Source of the DNA: Cristatella mucedo
Taxonomy: Eukaryota; Bryozoa; Phylactolaemata; Cristatellidae
DNA: 64,000 nt
Direction of reading: 5' to 3'
NCBI GenBank assembly: GCA_009760855.2
Contig: WPIO01000003.1
Span: 1,099,001-1,163,000 of the forward strand
The position numbers and the translations under genes are program-made. Positions 37,037-47,735 of the stretch are shown piece by piece (the stretch's first letter is position 1; each line of letters begins with the position of its first letter). A model generated the notes under the pieces. The model was given only the letters and a program-made list of their open reading frames with translations, had not been told where the DNA came from and made no database searches.

Positions 37037-37715
37037 ATTATAATAATACACTTGTATAACGCCCTCAGAGAACTGAATCTCCTTCTAGGCACTTTACAAA
37101 TGCTTTACAGAAAGCATTACCAAATGGTTGGTGGTAGCATACGCAAGCAGCAGGCACAGTGTAAGCAAGTGCATGCACACAAAAGATGAATTGCAAAAAC
37201 CCATCAAATGCTGTAATAAACGGGTGCGTTAAAGCTGATTTTTGAATGTCATCTTGTCAGAGATTTTTGAATGTCATCTTGTCAGAGGATGTCTTGACGC
37301 TATGTCGATAGTGATTATCAGGCTTTGGGAGCGAACGAACTAAAGGCACGGTCTCCAAAGGATTTGAGTATTGTACGAGGTATAGATAAACATTTCGATT
37401 CGGAAAAGTGAGTGATACGTTGCTTAGCCTGGTGTGGGAGTAGATCTTAAACGTAGACTGGACCCAGAGAATGAAGGAACCTAAAAGTTAGTGACAAAAA
37501 ACCTCGAAGTCGATGCTTTGATTGTCTGGGAGCCAGTGCAGGTCGGCAAGAAGTATTGTGATGAGGCAACTGCGATGCTCATGGCAGACGAGCCTAGCTG
37601 CAAGAGTTTTGCACCAGCTGTAAGCGCCCGATTGCACATGCCCGTAGGCCAGCAAGCAGCGAGTTACAGAAGTCGAGACGGAATTTTTAAAATGTATGGA
37701 CCAGTTTCGATGTAG
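37037..37715 (-). mobile_element. LINE-A copy, 3' part, with internal 25-bp duplication
   Basis: The minus-strand tail (TAATAATACACTTGTATAAC on the plus strand) and stem-loop lead into the 3' UTR and C-terminal coding remnants (ACGGTCTCCAAAGGATTTGA; then the block for a CHIT/LAD region near 37540-37600). At 37238-37288 a segment of about 25 bp (TTTGAATGTCATCTTGTCAG core) is directly duplicated, which is not seen in other copies. Confidence 0.83.
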
Positions 37716-37857
37716 GATTTTGGATTAGGTTTAGGACTCGATTAGGAATGGGAGGAGGGAGACTGGGTGGAAGCTGCAAAAGTCCTAGTGGTCTAGCGTT
37801 GCTCTCTTAATTAGTGGCCTAACGACAACCTTCAACTGTCTTAACTACAAAAAAGTC

Positions 37858-38030
37858 CTAGCTGATTAAACAGCCTCTTTTTGTATAGCGACAGAAAAGC
37901 CTTTACGGCTATCACCACCGCTTGCAGTGGCGATAAAGAATCGCCCACTGAAGTATTCGAACCCACGATCTCGGGACCGAGGTCGTGAAAGCAACCGCCT
38001 TACCTAATGTGCTACCACGGCACAGCTTAA
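37858..38030 (-). mobile_element. SINE-2 (tRNA-derived) copy
   Basis: On the minus strand: A-box-like TAGCACATTAGG, B-box-like GGTTCGAATAC (plus-strand gtattcgaacc near 37952-37962), then the body with TCGCCACTGCAAGCGGTGGT, then GATAGCCGTAAAGGCTTTTC and GTCGCTATACAAAAAGAGGC, ending TTAATCAGCTAGG. Nearly identical to the copy at 61208 over most of its length. Confidence 0.87.
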
Positions 38031-39156
38031 CAACAGCCTTCGCCATACTAACTCTTGCTAAGCTAGCCAATCATTAAGCAATAATTTCTGAAAGAAAAAT
38101 TAAATCGTACAATTTCGAAGCTGTGATGTGAAAATCTGTCATGAATTTTAGATCGCAACTGCTACACAATTCGTCACTCAAAAAGATAAAATCAATGAAC
38201 TTACAGGCCCGGCTCACAAAACCTTTTCAATCCAGCATAAATGACAAAGCTGCGTTCCTGAGGTGAAATCTGCACCAATTTTACGAGCGATTTCTTTCAA
38301 GATGCTTCAAAGAGAAGCTATTCAAGAAATGCTTATGTTTCGATAAGTCCACCGGCAGCGCCCCGGAAATGACGAACCCTCACGAGGCTCGTGCCGTGGT
38401 ATACCAGTGGGTTGCGCGAAGGGAATGGGTTTGATCATTGGCGGAAGTGCGGACATCGATCGCTTGCAAGTGCGATCGATCAGTTGGACTTTGTCGCAAC
38501 CTCAACTGTAAATCTCGACTAGCCTTGCCGAGCTGCAGGCGTAGCCTAGTGGTTTTATTTCTTCCCGCTGCGTGCGAGCCCAGGTGAACCGCGCGTACGC
38601 GCCCGCTACGAGTCCGCAAAAAACAGCATTTGGATAGCTCGTCAGACCGGGCCGTACCGGCTGCTCAGTTAGCGCGGTGCCGCGTCGCGGATTCTTGAAC
38701 CCGAGGTCAACAGTTCGCAGTCCGCCGGCGGTTGGATTTTTGTGGCGGCCAATTAATGCCAGCCGGCGTTGGGCGGTCCACGGCGCCGCCGACGCGATAC
38801 TTGGGGGAGAAGAGGCGACTGAAAAGGTGCCGTATCATCGCCAGGCGGCAGGGTCGGCGTGATGCGCGCGACAGCGAGGCGCTATAGCATTGTATATATA
38901 GAATTGTATAGCGAGCGAGGCCGACTGCAGCGCAGCTACCCGCGCATTTAATGCCCGCCCGCGCGTTCTTCGGCTCGTATGAGCTCGTTGACTTAAAATT
39001 CGCCTCGCTACGGCTATTGTCAACGCTCTCCGTTTGCCCTTCGATGGCGCTGCATTGACGCAGCGCCAACGACTAAGTCGTCTCCCACGCGCGTGCGCTC
39101 GACGCGGCAGACGACCGATGTAGCCAGCGGCCGCGGAAGTAACTGCGAGACGCTGC
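38031..39156. other. no gene recognised; transition to GC-rich DNA
   Basis: The first half is ordinary; from about 38380 the DNA becomes GC- and CpG-rich. Long frames on the minus strand here are continuations of the minisatellite frames. Confidence 0.45.
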
Positions 39157-39690
39157 AGCCAGCGTAGCAGCCAGCGTAGCAGCCAGCGTAGCAGCCAGCG
39201 TAGCAGCCAGCGTAGCAGCCAGCGTAGCAGCCAGCGTAGCAGCCAGCGTAGCAGCCAGCGTAGCAGCCAGCGTAGCAGCCAGCGTAGCAGCCAGCGTAGC
39301 AGCCAGCGTAGCAGCCAGCGTAGCAGCCAGCGTAGCAGCCAGCGTAGCAGCCAGCGTAGCAGCCAGCGTAGCAGCCAGCGTAGCAGCCAGCGTAGCAGCC
39401 AGCGTAGCAGCCAGCGTAGCAGCCAGCGTAGCAGCCAGCGTAGCAGCCAGCGTAGCAGCCAGCGTAGCAGCCAGCGTAGCAGCCAGCGTAGCAGCCAGCG
39501 TAGCAGCCAGCGTAGCAGCCAGCGTAGCAGCCAGCGTAGCAGCCAGCGTAGCAGCCAGCGTAGCAGCCAGCGTAGCAGCCAGCGTAGCAGCCAGCGTAGC
39601 AGCCAGCGTAGCAGCCAGCGTAGCAGCCAGCGTAGCAGCCAGCGTAGCAGCCAGCGTAGCAGCCAGCGTAGCAGCCAGCGTAGCAGCCAG
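39157..39690 (+). repeat. perfect 12-bp minisatellite, about 44 copies
   Basis: The unit GTAGCAGCCAGC (GCTGGCTGCTAC on the minus strand) is repeated for about 534 bp with no mismatch visible. Twelve is a multiple of three, so stop-free frames run through the block: two minus-strand frames translate as RWLL and AGCY tetrapeptide repeats. Plus-strand frames contain TAG in one phase. The ORFs of 325 and 259 codons across this block have no other recognisable content and are treated as artefacts. Confidence 0.95.
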
Positions 39691-40726
39691 CTCCTCCGCG
39701 TTGAAGCTGACCCGCCCCCCACCGTCGCCCTCGCGCGTGCTCTCGTTCGGTTATCGTGCGCGCGCCGCGGCACCGCTGCGCCACATTCCGCAGCGTCATC
39801 GCACCGCCACATCCGGCGCCGCGTAAAGCGGTTCCTTTTTCGATGCGATCCTCGACTGACGGGGCGAACGGCGGAGTCGGTTGTTTACGCTTACTTCTCC
39901 TTTAATGGTCTGAGAGCAGCTCACTGCCTGTGCACTCGCTTAGCTGAGTCATTGTAGTTCCGTCACGGAAGACAATGCTGCGCCATCTTGCCGCGCGACT
40001 GAGGTTGCTTCATCTTGCGGCGTAACGGAGGGAATGGCGGACTTTCTCGCTTTAATTAGTTGATATAGCAGATGTGCGTCTCCGCGCACGCGCTTTAGTA
40101 AAGTGCTTATGTAGAGATTAAGTTCTATATGGGCGCTATAAAAACGAACGAAATTATTTTTAGTAGTATTAATTATTGATGCACTTATATAGGGAAATCC
40201 TACAATTTTTTATAGAACTCAAAGACTTCGAAGTCAGACACCATCAAATTTGGTCGAAGAGTTTGACTACATGATTGGATCCAGGATGATGCAATCGCGT
40301 GAAAGCCTAATAGTCATCAGCACCAGTTCAACTTGGAATCTTTAAACGGAATGCTACCGTGAAGATCTGGCCGCTGGCTTTCAGAAATCATTCCAACTTA
40401 AATAGGGCGGAACTGAGGAGCGGACTCTGCATGCACAGGGATACATGTCGGAGCGCCTTTTCCGCCGAGGTCGCCGTTAGTAAGACACTGTTAGGACAGG
40501 ATCTTATGAAGCCCACTCGAAAGTTGTGCGTTGCTGTCGATGCTCTATGCTACGTGCGTTGGATTGCATCACATTCAATTTCGCCTCGCTCTTGCGTGCG
40601 GCCTGCCGAGCGAAGGCGAGTGAGAGTAAGCAGACGCCCACCGACAGTTAGAAGCGCCCTCTGTCGCTTGCTATCTCTGCAGTTGAATTGAATTTGGGTG
40701 GCTCAAAGATCATCGATGGCTTAGTA
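39691..40726. other. no gene recognised; LINE-A tail remnant inside
   Basis: GC-rich at first, then ordinary composition. It includes a degenerate LINE-A tail at about 40085-40180. The 110-codon ORF at 40359-40691 has no recognised domain. Confidence 0.4.
40085..40180 (+). mobile_element. LINE-A 3' tail, diverged
   Basis: AGTAAAGTGCTTATGTAGAG, then ATTAAGTTCTATATGGGCGC and an AT-rich tail follow the LINE-A terminal stem-loop. Only the tail is present. Confidence 0.6.
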
Positions 40727-41119
40727 CAGAGCTCGGCCAACTCCAGCCTTTACTCCAGATGCGGCCTAGCTAGTGCCCCAGTCCGGCCTAGCGGCCTCCT
40801 AGTTATTTATTGATGGATCCGTAGCCTAATCGAGTTGTCGCCGTTTTTGTTCCCGTTCATTACTGCTGTTGCAGTACAAGTTGTGGCCCGCGTTTATTTT
40901 TAAAACTTGACACAGAAGCGCCTGACAGGTGAGGGGTGATATTCGTCCACCTCTACAATTGCCGCGCACGTCTGTGCGCCTTTTGCGACTGTTTTTGTTC
41001 GTCGATCTCGCCACGCCCACTCCGCGAGACCGGTGGAGTGGGCGTGGTTTCTTCTGGCCTAGGGTGCCTTCTTGACCACCTGAAATGGCCTAGTAGTATG
41101 AAAAGTTTGCCGACCCCTG
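40727..41119. mobile_element. non-autonomous hAT-type MITE, about 393 bp
   Basis: The left end CAGAGCTCGGCCAACT and the reverse complement of the right end CAGGGGTCGGCAAACT agree at 13 of 16 positions, and both ends continue into a related TACT..GGCC block. CAGGGGTCGGCAAAC is a typical hAT terminal motif. Flanks read CTTAGTA on the left and CTTATAGTA on the right, compatible with an eroded target-site duplication. The interior holds a perfect 13-bp inverted repeat (arms 41011-41023 and 41035-41047) and no transposase ORF. Confidence 0.65.
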
Positions 41120-42889
41120 CCTTATAGTACCTAAATGCACCGGTGCCGTAGGCAACTCGCATATTTTTGAATGCACTCTATTACGATATGTACGTACGTC
41201 GCCTTGGTGGAGGTAATAATCGCTGATTCACGAGTCGGCGCCTAATGGGAGGGGCGAGAGCCTGCGGTAGCTGAGGGTGTTAATTGCAATGCGAAAAGGT
41301 GATCTCCTAGCAGAAATGTAAAAATTGACCTAAGATTAATCCTCATGCTTATTCTTTTATGTGAATTCGCTACGTCAACGGAATTCACTGTTCATTTAGA
41401 AATTGCCTGTAGAAAATGTGGTAATTATACTAACGACGTCCAACGTGTTTGTTAATAACATTTTCTAATACTCTCTTGAAATTACGCTTTACCTTGACCG
41501 CAATAAGAAATGTGCAATGTTAGGAAATAACTGCTAGACTTCCCGTCAGTCCCGGCGGGCTCGCCATCTTGTTTAGCGGACATTCACAGTAAGCGCATCA
41601 ATACGGCTATAGTGATAGCATGCACAGTGTCAGCACGTGTATGCACACACAGAACAACTCCAAACTACCACTCTCAGGGAATCATATCGCCTCTACCACC
41701 GATACCATCGTGACTATCCTGCAGGAATCGCAGTGCTTTGTAAATTTATGTCACCCTCATCAAAACCAACATTAAATTCTTACGAACTACTTCAATTGAA
41801 TTAGTTCGTAAGCTCCCACAACCTGAAACTCACTCCCGACTGACGTTACGCCTAACTTGAAGACATTTAAAATGATGCAAGAAATGCGCCTTGAACAGCA
41901 TCCATTTCCTGGGTTTTTGATTTGCCAGATTTTGATGAGGGAAGCGTAAATTTACAAGGCACTACAATGCCTGCAAGATATCCCCCCACGAGGCTATTGG
42001 TGGCATTGGCGATAGTGGCGATCCTTGAGACATTCAAAAATTCTAGGAGAAATTAGTTGGCATGCACTATACAGCATAGCGCTACTTATTTTTACTGCAG
42101 CCATTAAGTGCCTTGCTAAATGACAGAAGCAGTTGGCCCGTTGCCGTTAGGAGGGAACCAAAGATGAACTAGGGCCAACCGCCTACTAGTGACGTCTGCC
42201 GACGCTGCGGTCCATGCTCGAGCGACCGGAAAGGCCGTTGGTGAATGGCAGCCTTTTTGTCAAAGGGGCTTGCTCTGTACTCAGCAGCCATCGGTCGTTG
42301 CTGTTTGCTTGGCGGCCTAAAGGTATGATACACGCCGGCAAGTTACCCAGCAACAATCCCTTAGCCGAAGGGCTTATGAACCTTTGGTCAACCATCTCCG
42401 GTGGGCCCGACCGTGGATTACAGAGCTGACGTGGCGCCACGCGGAATCTCTACTAATTAAAGCGAGAAAGTCCGTCCGACTTTCTCTCCCTCACGCTGCG
42501 AGAAAGGCGACCAGTACTTCCTGGAGTGAGTGACCCGTAAATAGCTATTTAATACCGACTGCGACTCAGCGAACCTAGTCCCCAGTCGCCGAGCTCTAGT
42601 GTTATTATAGTATGCCTCGACGCTTGAGTCTTGAGACCCGCGCCGGTCGCGAAGGTAGACCACCGAGCCGCCGAAGCGCCGCCTGCGACTACGCCGTCTT
42701 TTTGGCCTCTCCTCTTTGCGATACTGTAGCCGTATGAAATGACGGACCCTTCTGGAGACGCACACTGCAGTTCCGCGCGACCGGAAGGAGCGCGACCGGA
42801 AATGATCGCCGCCGGATTCGCCGCGAAGTTGTCGCACTCAATTTTGAAGACCCGAAACTTCTGAGAGCAGCTGGTCTCGGTGGGAGCCT
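41120..42889. other. no gene recognised; small LINE-A fragments
   Basis: Two LINE-A shreds were seen: 41602-41650 on the minus strand (ATAGCATGCACAGTGTCAGC) and 41801-41912 on the plus strand (listed separately). The remainder shows no recognisable gene. Confidence 0.4.
41801..41912 (+). mobile_element. LINE-A coding fragment
   Basis: TTAGTTCGTAAGCTCCCACA, ACTCACTCCCGACTGACGTT and GAAGACATTTAAAATGATGC follow the LINE-A C-terminal coding region (the AFSSYAPKAWNSLPT..TSPDLTTFK segment). It is an isolated internal fragment without the 3' tail. Confidence 0.65.
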
Positions 42890-42927
42890 ATCGGAAGACG
42901 CCTTCTTTACAGAAGGCGTCTTCCGAT
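42890..42927. repeat. perfect 17-bp hairpin with 4-base loop
   Basis: The left arm ATCGGAAGACGCCTTCT (42890-42906), loop TTAC and an exactly complementary right arm (42911-42927). No gene is adjacent. Confidence 0.9.
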
Positions 42928-43664
42928 TTGTGTACGGATAGATCGTGGCTGCCCGCCGAAGGTCGCCTGCCGCTTATGTAGCTACGTCTAAAAGAAATTA
43001 GTAGGCTTTCTATTGAGATACGCACGCACCGCGCGAGTGTGCGCCGCTTCGCCTGCCGCAGCGGTGCCGCGGCATCAGCAGGCTCTATCGACTCTCTAGA
43101 GAGCCTGAAGTGCAGAGTGCACGCACGGCGTCTGCTAAATGAAGCCCAGCCGTAGCAGCAGCAATTTATTTATATAAGACAGCAGCCCCATCAGCAGCTG
43201 GCAGCGATGAGTTCACTCAAACGAGTCAAACCAAGTACATGAACAGCGTACGCACTTTCTGAACACCGCTTTACAGTTTCCCGTGCACCAACGCAATCAC
43301 TGAATCGAAATTCTTGCTCGGCCGTGAGTGGATCCTTGTTCTTTGCTCGCCGAGCTGCCGGGAGACGCGTTGGCATCGCCCAGGTGACGCGACTGACTGA
43401 TATCCCTAATGCGGAGCCGGGGTTGGGAAATAGTGGGGGTTTCCGGTTTGTGAATGTCTATCGGCGTGCTGTTAAGAGAGCGTTTAGCCCTGCGTACGGA
43501 GAATTTCCTCTTTTGCAACAGTCGCGATTGCATCATGCCCTTAGAAAAAGAGACCAGCCTCCTCTAGATGGCGATCCCCCCCGGCGAGCGATCCGGCGAT
43601 CCCCCCCCCGCGCGAATGCACGCCGAAGTAGAGCCGGAGCCGCCTAGCATCGGTGCAGGTCGTG
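42928..43664. other. no gene recognised
   Basis: GC-leaning DNA with overlapping short ORFs and no recognisable domain. Confidence 0.4.
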
Positions 43665-43815
43665 TCACGTGCTTACCGTGCTATGCCTGTTGTCATTGAG
43701 CGTGTTACCACCTACCATTCAACCAAGCTTCCTTTGCAGGGCATGCGAAGTGCTCGGAAAATAGTCTGGGTTCTCTGGCGGCGCTATACAGATGTATTGC
43801 TATTGCTATCATTAT
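43665..43815 (+). mobile_element. LINE-A 3' end fragment
   Basis: TTGTCATTGAGCGTGTTACC, ACCATTCAACCAAGCTTCCT and TTGCAGGGCATGCGAAGTGC, followed by GTTCTCTGGCGGCGCTATAC and an ATTATTG tail, match the LINE-A 3' UTR and stem-loop with moderate divergence. Confidence 0.75.
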
Positions 43816-44464
43816 TGCAGTCCTATGAAGCTGATTCTCTCTTCAAACTCGTTCGACGGCGGCTATCTGAAACCTCCCGTCGACTAGCTTAGACGTAAGC
43901 CACTGTCGTTCGACGCTCGAACCTGGGTCGATGGCCTGCCAGGTGCAGCCAGGAGGAGAAAACATTTCAATGTCAAGAATGACTCAATAGCTTGCTGGGC
44001 GGTGGCTACCACTTGCACTCTTCATGGCGCAAGCGGATTGGCTGACACGTGTACTGGCTGACCACGCCCCCCGACTCAACCCACAGGGGTCACGCCCGAA
44101 GACTAGTACGCACGCTAGCAAACTAATTGGGTTGCGGTGGCGGCGTTTGCGCTGCGGATCTCTGCGGACTCTTACGACAGAAATACGAAAAGTAATCAGC
44201 CGGCGCTTTCAGGTGTCAGTGGCACCGCCGTCCGGGTCATTCGCTTTCGTCCAATCGGCAGGCACGCTTCTGCCGAAGCTCCAAGGAGGTGCAGACAGCA
44301 CTGTGCCTGCGCAATACCTAATAGCCCGGGCCCTGCCAAGGCGTTGCTAGAGCTCGCTCTCTCCCAACCGTTCTCAGTTCGCGAACACCCACTTCAGTGC
44401 GCACTTGGTCAGGGCATCGAAGCACTTCTATCGGAGGCCTCTCGCGTTGACCTAGCAGCAGCCC
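43816..44464. other. no gene recognised
   Basis: ORFs of about 110 codons on the plus strand without recognisable similarity. Confidence 0.4.
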
Positions 44465-44625
44465 TTTAGCTGATTTAAGTGCCTCACTCGTATAGGGGTA
44501 GAAGACCCGTAACGGCTACCGCCACCGCTTTCAGTTGGCAATAAAGGATCGCCTGCTGCAAGATTCGAACTCACAACCTCGGTTGTGAAGAGCGAGCACC
44601 TTACCTTCTCGGCTATCGCGGCCAC
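44465..44625 (-). mobile_element. SINE-2 copy, diverged
   Basis: On the minus strand: B box GAGTTCGAATCTTG (plus-strand caagattcgaactc near 44559-44572), the CTTTATTGCCAACTGAAAGC body, GGTAGCCGTTACGGGTCTTC, and CTTAAATCAGCT at the 3' end. It is the most diverged SINE-2 copy here. Confidence 0.75.
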
Positions 44626-44708
44626 GACCTGAGGCCAAGGAAGCATTTAGCCCACGGGAAAATGGCTCGTTCTTCGCGACCCAGGTCGTGGGTTGAGTCC
44701 AGCAGCGG

Positions 44709-44795
44709 ATAATAATAATAATAATAATAATATTGCACTTGATAAAGCGCCCTCAGAGAACTTAATCTCTTTCTAGGCGCTTTGTATTTGCTGAG
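44709..44795 (-). mobile_element. LINE-A 3' tail only
   Basis: An (AAT)n tail on the plus strand, then TTGCACTTGATAAAGCGCCC, TCAGAGAACTTAATCTCTTT and CTAGGCGCTTTGTATTTGC: a well-conserved LINE-A terminal stem-loop on the minus strand, with only about 90 bp retained. Confidence 0.85.
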
Positions 44796-45714
44796 TATTG
44801 CCTGCTGCAAGCGCAGTAATGCATTTGTTAAGTTTAGACCAACTGACGATTTCAATTTGTCTTTTAAAAAAAATGTCAAGTTGTCAACAATGTTAGGCAG
44901 CTACGGATATTATTTGATGGTGGCAGCGTCAACCTGCACTTCTCACCTGAGCCTCGTTTTTAGCCCAATTCACCTCATTTTCTCAGAAAGCGAAACCGGT
45001 TCTAAATTAATGGTGTAGGCTTCGACGCTTAATCAAGCAAACGGAGTTTCTGATTGGGAATAGCGAACTTTCTTGGAAAGCTACCCCTTTTGGCTAGATT
45101 AGACAGCTGGCATCGCTCGAGCACCCACGTCGAAGCGTTCTTCGTCATTGCGTCATGCGCAGGCGATTGATGGAGCTACGATTGCTACAAAGGCACACGC
45201 ATAGAGGCGCATGCATCTGGGACTGACTGGCACAAACCGTTGGCGCTCTCGATTCGACGACTTCCGATGTCCGATATCCGAAGGCGCGGATTTCCACAGA
45301 GGCAGCTGCACTTAGCGAATGCAGCTGCAGCTTCTCGTTCACTTTTGCACTCGTGCCTTGCATGTCTCGTTTGCGACACCATGCGGCTCGGTTACCGTGT
45401 GTCAGTGAACGCTTTCCCAGCTGCTGTGCAGCTCGTGTCGATGACACGAGCTGCGGGGCAATATTATCCAGTCCCCAGTCATTTCATGGCATCAGCCGGC
45501 GCCGGTGCCTAATTCTGCATTTTCTCATTGAAACGTTTTTGCAGCTAGTAGCCACAAACACCGTATGCAGATCGTAGCTAAAGAATTTCACACTGCTTCG
45601 CAGCTGCCTCAGCAGCCCTCGCTCGAATATCGCGTAACGCTCACAACGAGCATTCGCATTCTAAGACGCACCGCGAATGTAATCTCCACCGGTATTGCTA
45701 ACCCTCTAACAGGC
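44796..45714. other. no gene recognised; one perfect hairpin
   Basis: Short ORFs without domains. At 45428-45454 a perfect inverted repeat has 12-base arms (GCAGCTCGTGTC and complement) around a 3-base loop. Confidence 0.45.
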
Positions 45715-45898
45715 GCCACAAACTACGCTTGCACGCTGACCCCGTGCATGTGACCTTGTTATTCATGTTGTTTATAAAGAATGATACCACTCACCACTCG
45801 ATCGTATTTCCTTTGCAGCAAATGCAAAGCACCTAGAGAAAGAGATTGGGTTCTCTGAGGGCGCTTTACCAAGTGTATGATTATTATTGTTACTATTT
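45715..45898 (+). mobile_element. LINE-A 3' end fragment
   Basis: GCTTGCACGCTGACCCCGTG, ACCACTCACCACTCGATCGT and TTTGCAGCAAATGCAAAGCA lead into AGAGATTGGGTTCTCTGAGG and a TTATTATTG tail. This is the LINE-A 3' UTR and stem-loop. Confidence 0.83.
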
Positions 45899-46195
45899 CA
45901 CAGCGTTGAAATTGGGTGGGTCTTGTCTTCCATGTTCAGGCGAGTGTTACGACTGGCTTCTGCAGATCCAAGATGGTCATCGCTGTGCTTGTCAGCAGAG
46001 GATATCTGAACGATGGTTCTGAAAAATATTCGGGGACATCACAAGTTGGAAATGTAATTGCTAAATCTAGTCGATTGCAGTGACGCTGTAAACCAACAAT
46101 CCGAGTAGAAACACTTTACCGATGCTAGGACGTGCCACAACACCTTGGTTCTTCAAGTATTTCACGAACTTTGCTCTTCGAGCTTCATTTTTAGA

Positions 46196-47506
46196 GCAGC
46201 AGACGTAGCGGCGGCAGACGCAGCGGCGGCAGACGCAGCGGCGGCAGACGCAGCGGCGGCAGACGCAGCGGCGGCAGACGCAGCGGCGGCAGACGCAGCG
46301 GCGGCAGACGCAGCGGCGGCAGACGCAGCGGCGGCAGACGCAGCGGCGGCAGACGCAGGGGCGGCGGCAGACGCAGCGCAGCGGCGGCAGCGGCGGCAGA
46401 CGCAGCGGCGGCAGACGCAGCGGCGGCAGACGCAGCGGCGGCAGACGCAGCGGCGGCAGACGCAGCGGCGGCAGACGCAGCGGCGGCAGACGCGGCGGCG
46501 GCAGCGGCGGCAGCGGCGGCGACGCAGCAGCGGCGGCAGACGCAGCGCGGCAGACGCAGCGGCGGCAGACGCAGCGGCGGCAGACGACGCAGCGGCGGCA
46601 GACGCAGCGGCGCAGCGCAGCGCAGCGGCGGCAGACGCAGCGGCGGCAGCGGCGGCAGACGCAGCGGCGGCAGACGCAGCGGCGGCAGACGCAGCGGCGG
46701 CGACGCAGGCGCAGACGCAGCGGCGGCAGACGCAGCGGCGGCAGACGCAGCGGCGGCAGGCGGCAGACGCAGCGGCGCAGACGCAGCGGCGGCAGACGCA
46801 GCGGCGGCAGACGCAGACGCAGCGGCGGCAGACGCAGCGGCGGCAGACGCAGCGGCGGCAGACGCAGCGGCGGCAGACGCAGCGGCGGCAGACGCAGCGG
46901 CGGCGCGGCAGACGCAGCGGCGGCAGACGCAGCGGCGGCAGACGCAGCGGCGGCAGACGCAGCGGCGGCAGACGCAGCGGCGGCAGACGCAGCGGCGGCA
47001 GACGCAGCGGCGGCAGACGCAGCGGCGGCAGACGCAGCGGCGGCAGACGCAGCGGCGGCAGACGCAGCGGCGGCAGACGCAGCGGCGGCAGACGCAGCGG
47101 CGGCAGACGCAGCGGCGGCAGACGCAGCGGCGGCAGACGCAGCGGCGACGCAGCGGCGGCAGACGCAGCGGCGGCAGACGCAGCGGCGGCAGACGCAGCG
47201 GCGGCAGACGCAGCGGCGGCAGACGCAGCGGCGGCAGACGCAGCGGCGGCAGACGCAGCGGCGGCAGACGCAGCGGCGGCAGACGCAGCGGCGGCAGACG
47301 CAGCGGCGGCAGACGCGCGGCGGCAGGCGCGGCGGCGGCCGACGCGGCGGGGCAGACGCAGCGGCGGCAGACGCAGCGGCGGCAGACGCAGCGGCGGCAG
47401 ACGCAGCGGCGGCAGACGCAGCGGCGGCAGACGCAGCGGCGGCAGACGCAGCGGCGGCAGACGCAGCGGCGGCAGACGCAGCGGCGGCAGACGCAGCGGC
47501 GGCAGA
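46196..47506 (+). repeat. 15-bp GC-rich minisatellite, about 87 copies
   Basis: The unit AGACGCAGCGGCGGC is repeated over about 1.3 kb. Long blocks are exact, especially about 46206-46356, 46920-47140 and 47160-47310, separated by units with small deletions, insertions or G/C changes (46360-46900 and 47310-47350). Because 15 is a multiple of three, stop-free frames cross the array on both strands (AAADA, QRRQT and GGRRS on plus; CVCRR, ASAAA and LPPLR on minus), producing ORFs of 450-490 codons that are not credible proteins. The array abuts a LINE-B 3' end directly. Confidence 0.95.
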
Positions 47507-47735
47507 CCATGTGGGTGTTACGCAGGAGAGTTTTGTATAGCGCACTCACAGCCTAAGCGGCTTTCGGTACGCATTCGGTAGCCAACAGACTTCGTCTCAC
47601 GCAACAAAGAGAAAGTGGGAAGCATAGCAGAGTCAGGAGAGCAGTTGAGGTAGTGAGTAGCATAGAAGTAGCAGTTCAGGACCGCTGAAAAAGATGTGCC
47701 ATAGTCGGCAGTTGGAGAGTAGATGTCGTCGTTCG
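47507..47735 (-). mobile_element. LINE-B 3' copy, 5'-truncated
   Basis: Minus-strand translation YSPTADYGTSFSAVLNCYFY, then LLRETKSVGYRMRTESRLGC and ECAIQNSPA, is nearly identical to the open copy at 28729. It begins at the 3' landmark CATGTGGGTGTTACGCAGGA directly after the last minisatellite unit and is cut off at about 47735. Confidence 0.87.

Noticed and set aside
38835-39812. 325-codon and 259-codon minus-strand ORFs
   Set aside because: They consist mainly of the 12-bp repeat and have no recognisable domain at either end.
46067-47581. ORFs of 450-490 codons on both strands
   Set aside because: They are translations of the 15-bp minisatellite; any stop-free unit with a length divisible by three gives such frames.
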